Positions 6,962 to 14,826 of a stretch of DNA of 64,000 nucleotides are shown one piece after another. Source of the DNA: DATBDE01 sp036270095 (lineage in GTDB: Bacteria > Actinomycetota > Thermoleophilia > Solirubrobacterales > Solirubrobacteraceae); the NCBI GenBank assembly GCA_036270095.1, contig DATBDE010000075.1, forward strand, positions 1 to 64,000, written 5' to 3'. A program made the translations under genes and the position numbers. Position 1 is the stretch's first letter. The number at the start of each line of letters is the position of its first letter. The notes below the pieces were generated by a model. The model had not been told where the DNA came from. It did not search any database and saw only the letters and a program-made list of their open reading frames with translations.

Positions 6962-7566
6962 GCTCCGCTCGGGCCGAGAAGCGCCAGCAGATCCTCGAGG
7001 GCGCCGTGCGCGTGTTCGCCCGCCAGGGCTTCCACACCTGCCGCGTGTCCGACATCGCCGAGGATGCGGGCGTGGCCTACGGCCTCGTCTACCACTACTT
7101 CCAGTCCAAGGACCAGATCCTCGACACGCTGTTCACCGAGCGCTGGAGCGTGCTCCTGCAGGTCATCGCCGACACCGACGCCGAGGAGCTGCCCGCGCGC
7201 GAGAAGCTGCGGGCGATCGCCGCCTTCATCATCGACTCCTACCGCCACGACCCCGACCTGATGAAGGTCATCATCGTCGAGGTCACGCGGGCGGCGAACA
7301 CGTTCGGGGCCACCCACCTGCCCGAGATCCGCGAGGCCTACGCGGGCATCGCCGAGATCGTCCGCCGGGCGCAGGAGCAGGGCGTGTTCACCGCTACGGT
7401 CACCGCCGAGTTCGCGGCCATGGCCTACTACGGCGCCATCGAGCAGGTCCTGACCGGCTGGATCTTCGACGTTCTGCCCACCGGCGTCGACGACTTCGAG
7501 CAGGCCAAGACGCTGATCGTCGAGACCGTGTGCGGCGGCCTCGAGCGGTCTGCGGGCGCGGTGTGA
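6958..7566 (+). CDS. TetR/AcrR family transcriptional regulator
   Basis: A 202-residue regulator. The helix-turn-helix is RQQILEGAVRVFARQGFHTCRVSDIAEDAGVAYGLVYHYFQSKDQIL within residues 6-55, with the YHYF signature. The C-terminal half is helical and resembles FadR/KstR2-like ligand domains (DSYRHDPDLMKVIIVEVTR). The GTG start overlaps the stop of a nitrilase fragment. The operator at 6799-6814 implies autoregulation and control of DUF2804. The next three genes each begin with a GTG that overlaps the previous stop or lies within a few bases of it, so the regulator heads a coupled operon of small membrane proteins. Confidence 0.9.
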   Translation: MSSARAEKRQQILEGAVRVFARQGFHTCRVSDIAEDAGVAYGLVYHYFQSKDQILDTLFTERWSVLLQVIADTDAEELPAREKLRAIAAFIIDSYRHDPDLMKVIIVEVTRAANTFGATHLPEIREAYAGIAEIVRRAQEQGVFTATVTAEFAAMAYYGAIEQVLTGWIFDVLPTGVDDFEQAKTLIVETVCGGLERSAGAV

Positions 7567-7718
7567 TTGACTCAGCGGCCGCCATGGACAACGAAATCAC
7601 AAAGCGCCTGCTCTGGTCCGGACTGCTCGCGGGACTGGGAGCCCTGGCGTCGATCGCCACGACAAAGGTCGCCAGCCTGATTTGGCGACGCGTGTTCGGG
7701 GAAGACCCGCCGGAGTGA
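7563..7718 (+). CDS. Small membrane protein, DUF4235-like
   Basis: 51 residues from GTG 7563 (GTGA overlap with the TetR stop), or 44 from ATG 7584. It has one hydrophobic segment (LLWSGLLAGLGALASIATTKVA) followed by a cationic IWRRVFGEDPPE tail. The WRRVxGEDPP ending is typical of actinobacterial DUF4235 proteins. The role is unknown. It ends in another GTGA overlap with the next gene. Confidence 0.65.
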   Translation: MIDSAAAMDNEITKRLLWSGLLAGLGALASIATTKVASLIWRRVFGEDPPE

Positions 7719-8005
7719 CCGAGGAGCGCCCAACCGATCCCGACACGGCGGAGAGCGAGGCTGTCTCGCCGCCGCCGACCGAGGTCCGCGAGGCGCCCCC
7801 GACCCCGGCCCTGGAGCCGCCGCCTGCGGCTGCACCCCCGCCGGCCCAACCCCTCCCACCCCCTCCGCCGCCCGCGATCGAGGGCGTCACCGAGCCCATC
7901 GGCGCGCCCCCGTCGCTGATCGACGAGCACCCCGAGATCCTCGTGGGCGCCGCGTTCGTGGGCGGGATCGTCCTCGCCAACCTCATCCGCCGCCGTGGGC
8001 GCTGA
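7715..8005 (+). CDS. Proline-rich single-span membrane protein
   Basis: About 96 residues from GTG 7715. The N-terminal 65 residues are rich in Pro, Glu and Ala with a long proline run, and look disordered. A single hydrophobic segment near the C-terminus (EILVGAAFVGGIVLANLIRRR) ends in arginines, giving an N-out or tail-anchored topology. No family was recognised. Position and coupling place it in the TetR operon with DUF4235, holin-X and DUF3618 proteins. Confidence 0.6.
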   Translation: MTEERPTDPDTAESEAVSPPPTEVREAPPTPALEPPPAAAPPPAQPLPPPPPPAIEGVTEPIGAPPSLIDEHPEILVGAAFVGGIVLANLIRRRGR

Positions 8006-8459
8006 CGGCCCCCGTCCCGACAACGTCGTCACCGCGATCGGCGAGGTGGCCGACCGCACGACGGTCATCGTCCGCGAGGAGATCGAGCTCGCCAAGGCCG
8101 AGGTCCTCGCCAAGGTCGGCAAGCTCGGCCGCGGGGCCGGCGTCGCCGTCGCGGCGGGGATCTTCCTGTCCCTGGCCGGGATCTTCTTCCTCCACATGCT
8201 CGCGTGGGGCTTCTACGTGTGGCTCGACGTGGACGTGTGGGTGGGCTACGCGATCGTGGTGGTGATCCTGCTCGTGCTCGCCTCCATCGCCGGCTTCGTG
8301 GCCTATCGCTGGCTGAAGGGCGGCAGCCCGCCCACGCCGGACATGGCCATCGAGGAGGCCCAGCGGGTCAAGGCCACCGTGACCGGCGAGCCGCTGGACC
8401 CGGCTCGTGACCCGGCCGGCGCGACGCCGCCGACCTCGACCCAGGGGACGCCGCGGTGA
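7995..8459 (+). CDS. Phage holin superfamily III-like protein (Actinobacterial Holin-X, DUF1469)
   Basis: A 154-residue protein. A TAIGEVADRTTVIVREEIELAKAEV amphipathic N-terminal helix comes before two long hydrophobic segments (VAVAAGIFLSLAGIFFLHMLAWG and WVGYAIVVVILLVLASIAGFVAY), then a polar tail. This is the standard Holin-X layout. Despite the name, chromosomal members are widespread envelope proteins and not evidence of a prophage. The GTG start lies within the 3' end of the proline-rich gene and the stop overlaps the next GTG. Confidence 0.8.
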   Translation: MGADGPRPDNVVTAIGEVADRTTVIVREEIELAKAEVLAKVGKLGRGAGVAVAAGIFLSLAGIFFLHMLAWGFYVWLDVDVWVGYAIVVVILLVLASIAGFVAYRWLKGGSPPTPDMAIEEAQRVKATVTGEPLDPARDPAGATPPTSTQGTPR

Positions 8460-8695
8460 GCGCCACGCCCGTCAAGCGCACGCCGGACCAGATCCGCGCC
8501 TCGATCGAGGCCAACCGGGCCGAGCTCGGCGCGGCGGTGGAGCGCCTGCGGTCGCAGGCCAACGAGCTCGCCGACTGGCGCGGCCACCTGCGCCGCCACC
8601 GCACCGAGGTGCTGATCGGCGCGGCCGCAGCCGGCTTTCTGCTCGGCGGCGGCATCGCCGCCGTGGCGAGCCGCTTCCGGCGCCGCAAGGGCTAG
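8456..8695 (+). CDS. DUF3618 domain-containing membrane protein
   Basis: 79 residues. TPDQIRASIEANRAELGAAVERL is the DUF3618 signature helix, followed by a single hydrophobic segment (EVLIGAAAAGFLLGGGIAAVA) and a basic tail. These proteins usually sit next to holin-X genes, as here, and are thought to be envelope-associated; the function is unknown. GTG start overlapping the previous TGA. Confidence 0.8.
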   Translation: MSATPVKRTPDQIRASIEANRAELGAAVERLRSQANELADWRGHLRRHRTEVLIGAAAAGFLLGGGIAAVASRFRRRKG

Positions 8696-8727
8696 CGCCG
8701 CCCGCCTTCCGCGTCCGCACGCCACCG

Positions 8728-8740
8728 TACGCTGCGGCCG
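8728..8740 (+). promoter_or_regulatory. Candidate leaderless promoter -10 (TACGCT)
   Basis: TACGCT at 8728-8733 lies 7 nt before the GTG of the AI-2E permease gene. It suggests this gene has its own leaderless promoter and is not only read through from the TetR operon. Confidence 0.4.
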
Positions 8741-9880
8741 GTGGAAGCCTCTGGACTGCTCGGGGCGTCGCCTCCGCCTCCTCCGCCGCAACCGCCGTCG
8801 GGCTCGCGCGGCCCGTCGTTCGCGACGATCGCGCGGGTCTTCTTCAGCTTGGTGGTCCTCGCGGGCGGGCTGTACCTGGTCTACCTCGTGCGGGACGTCG
8901 CCGTCCTGCTGTTCATCTCGCTGTTCCTCGCCGTCGCCCTCGGCCCTGCGGTCGACTTCTTCCACCGCCGCAAGATCCCCCGGGCAGCGTCGATCCTGCT
9001 CGTCTACCTGCTCGGGCTGCTGGCGGTGTTCCTGGTCGGCCTGCTCGTCGTGCCGCCGATCGTCGACCAGGTGCGCGACGTCGCCAGGAAGGCCCCGCAG
9101 TACATCAAGGACATCCGCAACAACCCGACCCTGCGCGAGTACGACGACAAGTACAAGATCACCCAGAAGCTCGAGCAGCAGGCCAACAAGCTTCCGTCCG
9201 TGCTCGGCTCCGCCGCGGGCACGCTCCAGAGCGTCACCGTGGGCGTGTTCTCGGCCGCGGTCAAGCTCATCGCGGTCCTGTCGATCACGTTCTTCCTGCT
9301 GCTCGACGGGATGCGATTAACGACCTTCCTGTTCGGGTTGCTGCGCCCCGACCGGGAGCAGCGCTACCGCCGCGTGGCCGGGCAGGTCTACGGGGCGGTG
9401 GCGGGCTACGTGGCCGGCAACCTGATCATCTCGCTGGTCGCCGGGCTGGTGACCTACGCGACGCTGGAGCTGCTCGGGGTGCCCTTCGCCGTGCCGTTGG
9501 CCGTGCTCGTGGCCTTCCTCGACTTGATCCCGCTCGTGGGGGCGACGATCGGCGCCGTGGTGGTCGGGCTCGTATCGCTGTTCGTCGACTTCCCGACCGC
9601 GACCATCGTGTGGGTCATCGTCGCGGTCGTCTACCAGCAGGTCGAGAACCACGTCGTGCAGCCGATCGTGTACCGCGAGACCGTCGACGTGCGACCACTG
9701 GTCGTCATCATCTCGATCCTCATCGGGGCGGCGCTGCTGGGCGTCCTCGGCGCGCTCGTGGCCATCCCGGTCGCCGCGACGGTGCAGATCATCCTGCGCG
9801 ACTGGTGGGAGCGGCGGCAGGCCCTCCGGAGCGACGACGTGATCCTGCCGCCGGACGTCGAGCCCGAACCCGAGAGCTAG
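8741..9880 (+). CDS. AI-2E family transporter (TqsA/PerM-like permease)
   Basis: A 379-residue multi-span protein. A proline-rich cytoplasmic N-terminus (about 25 residues) is followed by paired hydrophobic helices, a soluble middle segment (about 110-165) and a C-terminal membrane block. That block carries the family motif around FLDLIPLVGATIGAVVVGL and VYQQVENHVVQPIVY. Family members export small molecules or act as Na+/H+ antiporters, so AI-2 export should not be assumed. A short acidic tail ends the protein. It runs convergent to the degV-like gene with a 2-nt gap. Confidence 0.88.
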   Translation: MEASGLLGASPPPPPPQPPSGSRGPSFATIARVFFSLVVLAGGLYLVYLVRDVAVLLFISLFLAVALGPAVDFFHRRKIPRAASILLVYLLGLLAVFLVGLLVVPPIVDQVRDVARKAPQYIKDIRNNPTLREYDDKYKITQKLEQQANKLPSVLGSAAGTLQSVTVGVFSAAVKLIAVLSITFFLLLDGMRLTTFLFGLLRPDREQRYRRVAGQVYGAVAGYVAGNLIISLVAGLVTYATLELLGVPFAVPLAVLVAFLDLIPLVGATIGAVVVGLVSLFVDFPTATIVWVIVAVVYQQVENHVVQPIVYRETVDVRPLVVIISILIGAALLGVLGALVAIPVAATVQIILRDWWERRQALRSDDVILPPDVEPEPES

Positions 9881-9882
9881 GG

Positions 9883-10755
9883 CTAGCCGTCCAGGTAGCG
9901 CTGCGGCAGCCCGCCGCAGCCGAGCAGGCCCGGGCCGACGTGGGTGCCGATGACCGGGCCGACCTCGGACACGAACGCGGGCTCGGTGCCGTAGACGTCG
10001 CGCCCACGAGCGACCAGCTCGGCCGCCTCATCGGGGGCCTGGATGTGCTGGACGACCCAGGCGTCGGCGCCCTGCTCGTGACGCTCGCGCATGTACTCGA
10101 CCATGCGCTCGAACGCGCGGCGCGACGTGCGCACGCGCTCGATCGGGGTGATCTGGGACTCGACCGTGAGGATCGGCTTGATCTTCAGCGTCGAGCCCAG
10201 CCAGGCGCGGGCGGCGCCGACCCTCCCGCCGCGGCGCAGGAACTCCATCGTGTCGATCGCGAACCACATCTTCAGGTGCTCGCGCGCCTCCTTGCACTCG
10301 GCCAGGGCACGGGCGCCCGAAAGCCCGCGCCGCGACGCCGCGGCCGCGACCATGGCGATGAACCCCTCGCCGCCGCAGGCGGTGGCCGAGTCCATGATGA
10401 AGATGCGCTCACCGCCCTCGCCCTCCTCCTCGAGGTGCTGCTTGGCCTGCGAGGCCGACTCGCACGTGCCCGACAGGCCGGCCGCGAGGTGCACGGAGAC
10501 GATCTCGCGCCCCTCGGCCAGCAGCGGCTCGTAGACCTGAACGAAGTCGCCCACCGACGGCTGCGAGGTGGTGGGGAGGTCCTCGGCGGTGCCCAGGTAG
10601 GTGTAGTAGTCGTCGAAGCCGGGGAGGTCGGCCTCGCGGTCGGTGCGGCCCTGCCAGTTGACGTAGAGCGAGACCTCGTGGATGTCGTTGCGCTCCACGA
10701 GCTCGCGCGGCAGGTAGTGGGTGGTGTCGGAGACGACTGCGACCGGTGGGCTCAC
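9883..10755 (-). CDS. DegV family fatty-acid-binding protein
   Basis: A 290-residue protein with the DegV opening (VAVVSDTTHYLP), the conserved SQPSVGDF block, the lipid-binding HLAAGLSGTCESA motif, and FLRRGGRVGAARAWLGS with KIKPIL. DegV/FakB proteins bind a fatty acid; in FakAB systems FakB presents it to the kinase FakA. No fakA-like kinase is in the window. The GTG start at 10755 has a TAGGGT box 7 nt upstream that overlaps the -10 of the divergent epimerase gene. Confidence 0.88.
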   Translation of the reverse strand: MSPPVAVVSDTTHYLPRELVERNDIHEVSLYVNWQGRTDREADLPGFDDYYTYLGTAEDLPTTSQPSVGDFVQVYEPLLAEGREIVSVHLAAGLSGTCESASQAKQHLEEEGEGGERIFIMDSATACGGEGFIAMVAAAASRRGLSGARALAECKEAREHLKMWFAIDTMEFLRRGGRVGAARAWLGSTLKIKPILTVESQITPIERVRTSRRAFERMVEYMRERHEQGADAWVVQHIQAPDEAAELVARGRDVYGTEPAFVSEVGPVIGTHVGPGLLGCGGLPQRYLDG

Positions 10756-10778
10756 GGCGGCGACCCTACACTCCCGCC
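10756..10778. promoter_or_regulatory. Overlapping divergent leaderless promoters (degV-like / epimerase)
   Basis: On the minus strand TAGGGT (10768-10763) precedes the GTG at 10755 by 7 nt. On the plus strand TACACT (10767-10772) precedes the GTG at 10779 by 6 nt. The two -10 boxes share 2 bp, so RNA polymerase could not bind both at once. The two start codons are only 23 bp apart. Confidence 0.45.
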
Positions 10779-11840
10779 GTGCCCAAGACCCTTGTCACCG
10801 GGGCCTCGGGGCTGGTCGGGTCCAACCTCGTGCGGGCGCTGCGCGAGCGCGGCGACGACGTGCGCGCGCTACTGCGTTCCTCCGCGCGCGAGGACAACCT
10901 GGCCGACCTGTCCTACGAGCGCACGACCGGCGACGTGCTCGACCGTCGCAGCGTGCGGCGGGCCCTGCGCGACGTCGACCGGGTCTTCCACGCGGCCGGG
11001 CGGACGTCGCTGCGCATGCCCGCGGCCGACCTGAACCGCATCAACGTCGACGGCACCCGCATCGTGCTCGAGGAGTGCCTGCGGGCAGGCGTGGAGCGCG
11101 TGGTCTACACCTCGTCGGTGGCCGCGATCGGCCCCGCCCGGCGCGGGTCGACCGTCGACGAGACCCAGGTCTTCGACGCCGGCGCCTACGGCATCCCCTA
11201 CGTCAACGCCAAGCACGAGGCCGAGGTCCAGGCCCTGCGGCTGGCCGCCCGCGGGCTGCCGGTGGTGATCGTCAACCCCGGGTTCGTGTTCGGGCGCGGC
11301 GACATCAACCGCTCGTCGACCGAGATCGTGCGCCGCTTCCTGCGCCGCCAGATCCCCGCCTACGTGGACGGGGCGCTGAACATCATCGACGTCCGCGACG
11401 TCGCCCGCGGCCACTTGGCCGCCGACGAGCGCGGCGAGCCGGGCGAGCGCTACATCCTCGGCAACCGCAACTACACGCTCGACCGCCTCTTCGCCGACCT
11501 CGGGCGGGTCTCCGGCGTGGAGCCGCCGGCGGTCAAGCTGCCGCTGCACGTCGCGCTCGCCTTCGCCGAGGCGCAGGCCCGTCTGCCCGGGCGGCCGCTG
11601 GTCACGGTGGCCGAGGTGCGCGCCTCCAGCCTGTGGTGGACGTGCCGCAACACGAAGGCCAAGCGCGACCTCGGGTGGCGCCCGTCCCCGCACGAGGACA
11701 CGATCGAGGCCACCGTCGACTGGTACCGCGAGCGTGACGGCGGGCGCCTGGCCAAGCCCGGCGCCCGCCAGCCGCTGCAGCTGCGGGCGGCCGGGGCCCT
11801 GCTGCGCCAGGTGGGCGGGCTCGTGGGTAGGGTGGTCTGA
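10779..11840 (+). CDS. NAD-dependent epimerase/dehydratase (HpnA / dihydroflavonol-reductase-like SDR)
   Basis: A 353-residue extended SDR. The Rossmann motif TLVTGASGLVGSNLVRAL is at the N-terminus, YTSSVAAIGP follows, and the catalytic pair lies in YGIPYVNAKHEAE (YxxxK). The later block around DVRDVARGHLAADERGEPGE, followed by a LGN motif, resembles hopanoid-associated sugar epimerase HpnA. No hopanoid genes are in the window, so the substrate is open. About 50 residues beyond the usual end are alanine-rich. Start GTG with a TACACT box 6 nt upstream. Confidence 0.85.
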   Translation: MPKTLVTGASGLVGSNLVRALRERGDDVRALLRSSAREDNLADLSYERTTGDVLDRRSVRRALRDVDRVFHAAGRTSLRMPAADLNRINVDGTRIVLEECLRAGVERVVYTSSVAAIGPARRGSTVDETQVFDAGAYGIPYVNAKHEAEVQALRLAARGLPVVIVNPGFVFGRGDINRSSTEIVRRFLRRQIPAYVDGALNIIDVRDVARGHLAADERGEPGERYILGNRNYTLDRLFADLGRVSGVEPPAVKLPLHVALAFAEAQARLPGRPLVTVAEVRASSLWWTCRNTKAKRDLGWRPSPHEDTIEATVDWYRERDGGRLAKPGARQPLQLRAAGALLRQVGGLVGRVV

Positions 11841-11845
11841 AGGCC

Positions 11846-12106
11846 ATGGCCACGCTGTACAGGTGCATCACCCCGACCGACTGGCTGTGCCCGTGCGGCC
11901 GCGTGGCCCGCGCCCTGCGCAAGCAGGGGATCGAGTACGAGGAGGTCCGCGTGCCCTACGCCAAGCGCGACCGCTCGGAGGTCAAGGCGCTCACCGGCCA
12001 GGCCCACGTGCCCGTGGTCGTGCTCGAGGGCGACGCGATCTGCGACTCACGCCGGATCATCGAGCACCTCGCGCATCGAGCAGCGGTCGCAGCGTCTCCG
12101 CGCTGA
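11846..12106 (+). CDS. Glutaredoxin-like / GST N-terminal domain protein
   Basis: An 86-residue single thioredoxin-fold domain. It has a beta strand (TLYRC), a CPCGRVARAL active-site-like helix in place of CPYC, VRVPYAKRDRSEV, the cis-proline segment HVPVVVLEGDAI, and a C-terminal SRRIIEHL helix as in glutathione-S-transferase N-domains. Actinobacteria mostly lack glutathione, so mycothiol or another thiol is the likely partner (inference). It overlaps the 3' end of mtnA by 50 bp, convergent. Confidence 0.75.
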   Translation: MATLYRCITPTDWLCPCGRVARALRKQGIEYEEVRVPYAKRDRSEVKALTGQAHVPVVVLEGDAICDSRRIIEHLAHRAAVAASPR

Positions 12107-13049
12107 CCGGCCGGGCCACCCCGCGCTCGGTCACCAGCGCGGTGACGAGGCTGGCCGGGGTGACGTCGAAGGCCGGGTTGCGCACCGGCGTGTCCGGCAG
12201 CGCCACCGCGGCGCCGCCGGCCTGGCGCACCTCGTCGGGCGCGCGCTCCTCGAGGGCGATCCCCGCCCCGGTCGGCGTCGTCGGGTCGATCGAGGAGGTC
12301 GGGCCCGCGACCACGAACGGAACGCCCGCGGCGGCCGCGGCCAGCGCCAGCGGATACGTGCCGACCTTGTTGGCGACGTCGCCGTTGGCGGCCACGCGGT
12401 CGCAGCCGGTGATCACGGCGTCGACCTCGCCGCGAGCGATCAGCCCGGCCGCGGCCGAGTCGACCACGAGCTCGTGCGCGACCCCGGCGCGGCGCAGCTC
12501 CCACGCGGTCAGCCGCGCGCCCTGCAGGAGCGGGCGGGTCTCGGTGGCGAGCACGCGCACGTCGTCGAGGGCGAGGATCACGGCCAGGGCGGTGCCGCGG
12601 CCGCCGGCGGCCAAGGCACCGGTATTGCAGTGGGTGAGCACGGTGGAGGCGCCGCGCAGCAGGTCGGCGCCCGCGGTCGCGATGGCGGCGCTGGCGGCGT
12701 CCTCCTCGGCGTGGATGCGCTCGGCCTCGGCACGGGCGGCGTCAACCCCGCCGGCGCGCGCGGCGGCGTGCACGCGGTCGACCGCCCAGGCCAGGTTGAC
12801 GGCGGTCGGGCGCGCGTCGCGCAGCACGGCGGCAGCGCGGGCGACGTCGGCGCCGCCGGCCGCTGCCATGGCCACCCCGTAGCCGGCCGCGATCCCGATC
12901 AACGGCGCGCCCCGGACCGCGAGGCGGCCGATCGCGTCCGCGACCGCGTCGGCGTGCTCGAGCAGGAGCACCTCCTCGGCGAAGGGCAGCGCGGTCTGGT
13001 CGAGCACGTGGAGCCGGGTCCCGTCCCAGCGCAGCGGCGGCGTGGCCAT
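12057..13049 (-). CDS. mtnA: S-methyl-5-thioribose-1-phosphate isomerase
   Basis: A 330-residue enzyme of the methionine salvage pathway that converts MTR-1-P to MTRu-1-P. Typical motifs are RGAPLIGIAAGYG near residue 47, THCNTGALA with the catalytic Cys, and ITGCDRVAANGDVANKVGTY with the catalytic Asp, followed by GPTSSIDP. The length is normal. The C-terminal end overlaps the convergent glutaredoxin-like gene. The ATG at 13049 follows a TACATT box by 7 nt, so it is probably leaderless. No other mtn genes are in the window. metH at 36.2-39.8 kb is the only other methionine gene. Confidence 0.93.
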   Translation of the reverse strand: MATPPLRWDGTRLHVLDQTALPFAEEVLLLEHADAVADAIGRLAVRGAPLIGIAAGYGVAMAAAGGADVARAAAVLRDARPTAVNLAWAVDRVHAAARAGGVDAARAEAERIHAEEDAASAAIATAGADLLRGASTVLTHCNTGALAAGGRGTALAVILALDDVRVLATETRPLLQGARLTAWELRRAGVAHELVVDSAAAGLIARGEVDAVITGCDRVAANGDVANKVGTYPLALAAAAAGVPFVVAGPTSSIDPTTPTGAGIALEERAPDEVRQAGGAAVALPDTPVRNPAFDVTPASLVTALVTERGVARPVSAETLRPLLDARGAR

Positions 13050-13062
13050 CGGGGTGAATGTA
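13050..13062 (-). promoter_or_regulatory. Candidate leaderless promoter -10 (TACATT) for mtnA
   Basis: On the minus strand TACATT (13062-13057), 7 nt, then the mtnA ATG at 13049. The divergent S55 gene has TAAGGT at 13069-13074, 9 nt before its TTG start. Confidence 0.4.
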
Positions 13063-13083
13063 GACCGATAAGGTCGGTCGCCC

Positions 13084-14826
13084 TTGCGCGCCTGGATGGT
13101 GGCCGTCGTCGTGCTCGTCGCTCTCGCCGCGGCGCCCGCCGCGCGCGCCGACCCGATCATGCCGCTCGACCAGGTCCGGCGCGGGATGCACTGCACCGGG
13201 CTCACCGTTGTGCGCGGCACCGACATCGCCTCGTTCGACGTCGACGTGCTCGACGTGGTGGCCGGCCGCCCGCCCGAGGACCCGCGCATCCTCGTCTCCG
13301 TCTCCGGGCCGGCACTGGGCGACGCCGGGATCGCCGAGGGCTTCTCGGGCGCGCCGATCTCCTGTCCGGACGCCTCCGGCACCCGGCGCGTGATCGGCGC
13401 CATCTCCGAGACGCTGGGCCAGTACGGGGAGACCGTGGGGCTGGCGACGCCGATCGAGCAGATGATCGGGCTGCCGGCCGACCCGCCTGCCACGGCCCGC
13501 TACGCGCCCGACCTGCTCGCGCAGGGCAAGCCGATGCGCGGGCTGCTCACCGTCGGCGGCGTCTCGGGCCCGCTGGGCTCGGCGCTCGAGGCGACCGCCC
13601 GCCGCGACCACCGCGCGTTCCTGGCCGTGCCGCCCGGGCCGCTGGGCAGCTACCCGCCCCAGCCGCTGGTCCCGGGCGCCTCGGTCGGCGCCGGCTATTC
13701 CGTGGGCGACATCGCCGTCGGGGCGATCGGCACCGTGACCTATACGGACGGGAACCTGGTCTACGCCTTCGGCCACCCGTTCGACTCGGCCGGCAAGCGG
13801 GCGCTGCTGCTGCAGGACGCGTTCGTCTACACCGTGATCGCCAACCCGCTCGACACCCAGGACAGCACCTCGTACAAGCTCGCCGCGCCCGGGCACGCGC
13901 TGGGCACGCTCTCCAACGACACGCCCAACGGCGTGGTGGGCCAGGTCGGCGTGCTGCCCGACACCGCCGCGCTGACCGTGAACGCGACCGACGGCGACAC
14001 CGGCGCCCAGCGCGCGATCAGCGCCCAGGTCGCCGACGAAGCCAGTGCCGGCTTCCCCACCGGCACCTCGCCGCTCGGCCAGGTCGCCGACCTGGCCTTC
14101 CTGCAGCAGGCGACCACGATCCTCAACGGCACGCCGGCGCGCGAGAGCGCCGACATGTGCGTGCGGGTGCTGCTGGCACTTGACGACCGGCCGCTGCGCT
14201 TCTGCGACCGCTACGTGGTGCAGGACGACGGCTCCTCGTTCGCGTCCGGCGACATGCTCGGTCCGCTGGCGCCGCTGGCCGCCGAGGACCTCGACGCGGC
14301 CATGACCCTGATCTCGACCGCGCAGTTCGCGGATCTCGGCGTCCGCGCCGCCGACGTCTCGCTGCGGCTGCGGCGCGGCCTGCACCTGGCCGAGATCGAG
14401 CGCGCCGGCACCACGACGCCGAGCGTGCGCCGCGGCGGGACCCTGCGCGTGGTCCTGGGCACGCGGCTGCTGCACGGCGGCCCGAAGACGTTCACGTTCC
14501 CGGTTGCCGTGCCGCACACGCTGCGGCCCGGCCGCCACGAGCTTCACCTCCGCGGCACCGGCCTGGACGACCTCGCCGCCGGCGCCAGCGAGGTCGTGCT
14601 CGAGATCGGCTCGGGCGGCGACAGCGGCGACCCGGCCGACCAGCCCGCGAGCGGCACCGAGCCCCCGACGTCGATGGACGACCTGCGCAGCCAGTTCACC
14701 GACCTCGGCCGTTACGACGGGCTCGCGGGCGCGTTCACCGGCGGGCACGGCCGCTTCGCCGCCTATCGTGATCCGCACGACCGGATCGACGGCCAGGCCT
14801 CGGTCGCCTTCCGGGTCAGGCGATGA
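13084..14826 (+). CDS. Secreted SpoIVB-like peptidase S55 domain protein
   Basis: A 580-residue protein with a signal peptide (VAVVVLVALAAAPAARA). The N-terminal domain follows the S55 pattern: RRGMHCTGLTVVRGT, FDVDVLDVV, then the GFSGAPI motif (Ser88) in place of GMSGSPI, and RRVIGAISE. A second conserved block is IAVGAIGTVTYTDGNLVYAFGHPF. A C-terminal region of about 200 residues looks beta-rich. SpoIVB is a serine peptidase of Bacillus sporulation signalling; relatives in non-sporulators have unknown targets. No PDZ domain is obvious. TTG start, or ATG 13096. Its stop overlaps the MOSC gene start. Confidence 0.75.
   Translation: MRAWMVAVVVLVALAAAPAARADPIMPLDQVRRGMHCTGLTVVRGTDIASFDVDVLDVVAGRPPEDPRILVSVSGPALGDAGIAEGFSGAPISCPDASGTRRVIGAISETLGQYGETVGLATPIEQMIGLPADPPATARYAPDLLAQGKPMRGLLTVGGVSGPLGSALEATARRDHRAFLAVPPGPLGSYPPQPLVPGASVGAGYSVGDIAVGAIGTVTYTDGNLVYAFGHPFDSAGKRALLLQDAFVYTVIANPLDTQDSTSYKLAAPGHALGTLSNDTPNGVVGQVGVLPDTAALTVNATDGDTGAQRAISAQVADEASAGFPTGTSPLGQVADLAFLQQATTILNGTPARESADMCVRVLLALDDRPLRFCDRYVVQDDGSSFASGDMLGPLAPLAAEDLDAAMTLISTAQFADLGVRAADVSLRLRRGLHLAEIERAGTTTPSVRRGGTLRVVLGTRLLHGGPKTFTFPVAVPHTLRPGRHELHLRGTGLDDLAAGASEVVLEIGSGGDSGDPADQPASGTEPPTSMDDLRSQFTDLGRYDGLAGAFTGGHGRFAAYRDPHDRIDGQASVAFRVRR

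Noticed and set aside
7995..8459. Prophage or lysis module because of the holin-like protein
   Set aside because: No endolysin, portal or integrase nearby; Holin-X genes are common chromosomal genes next to DUF3618.
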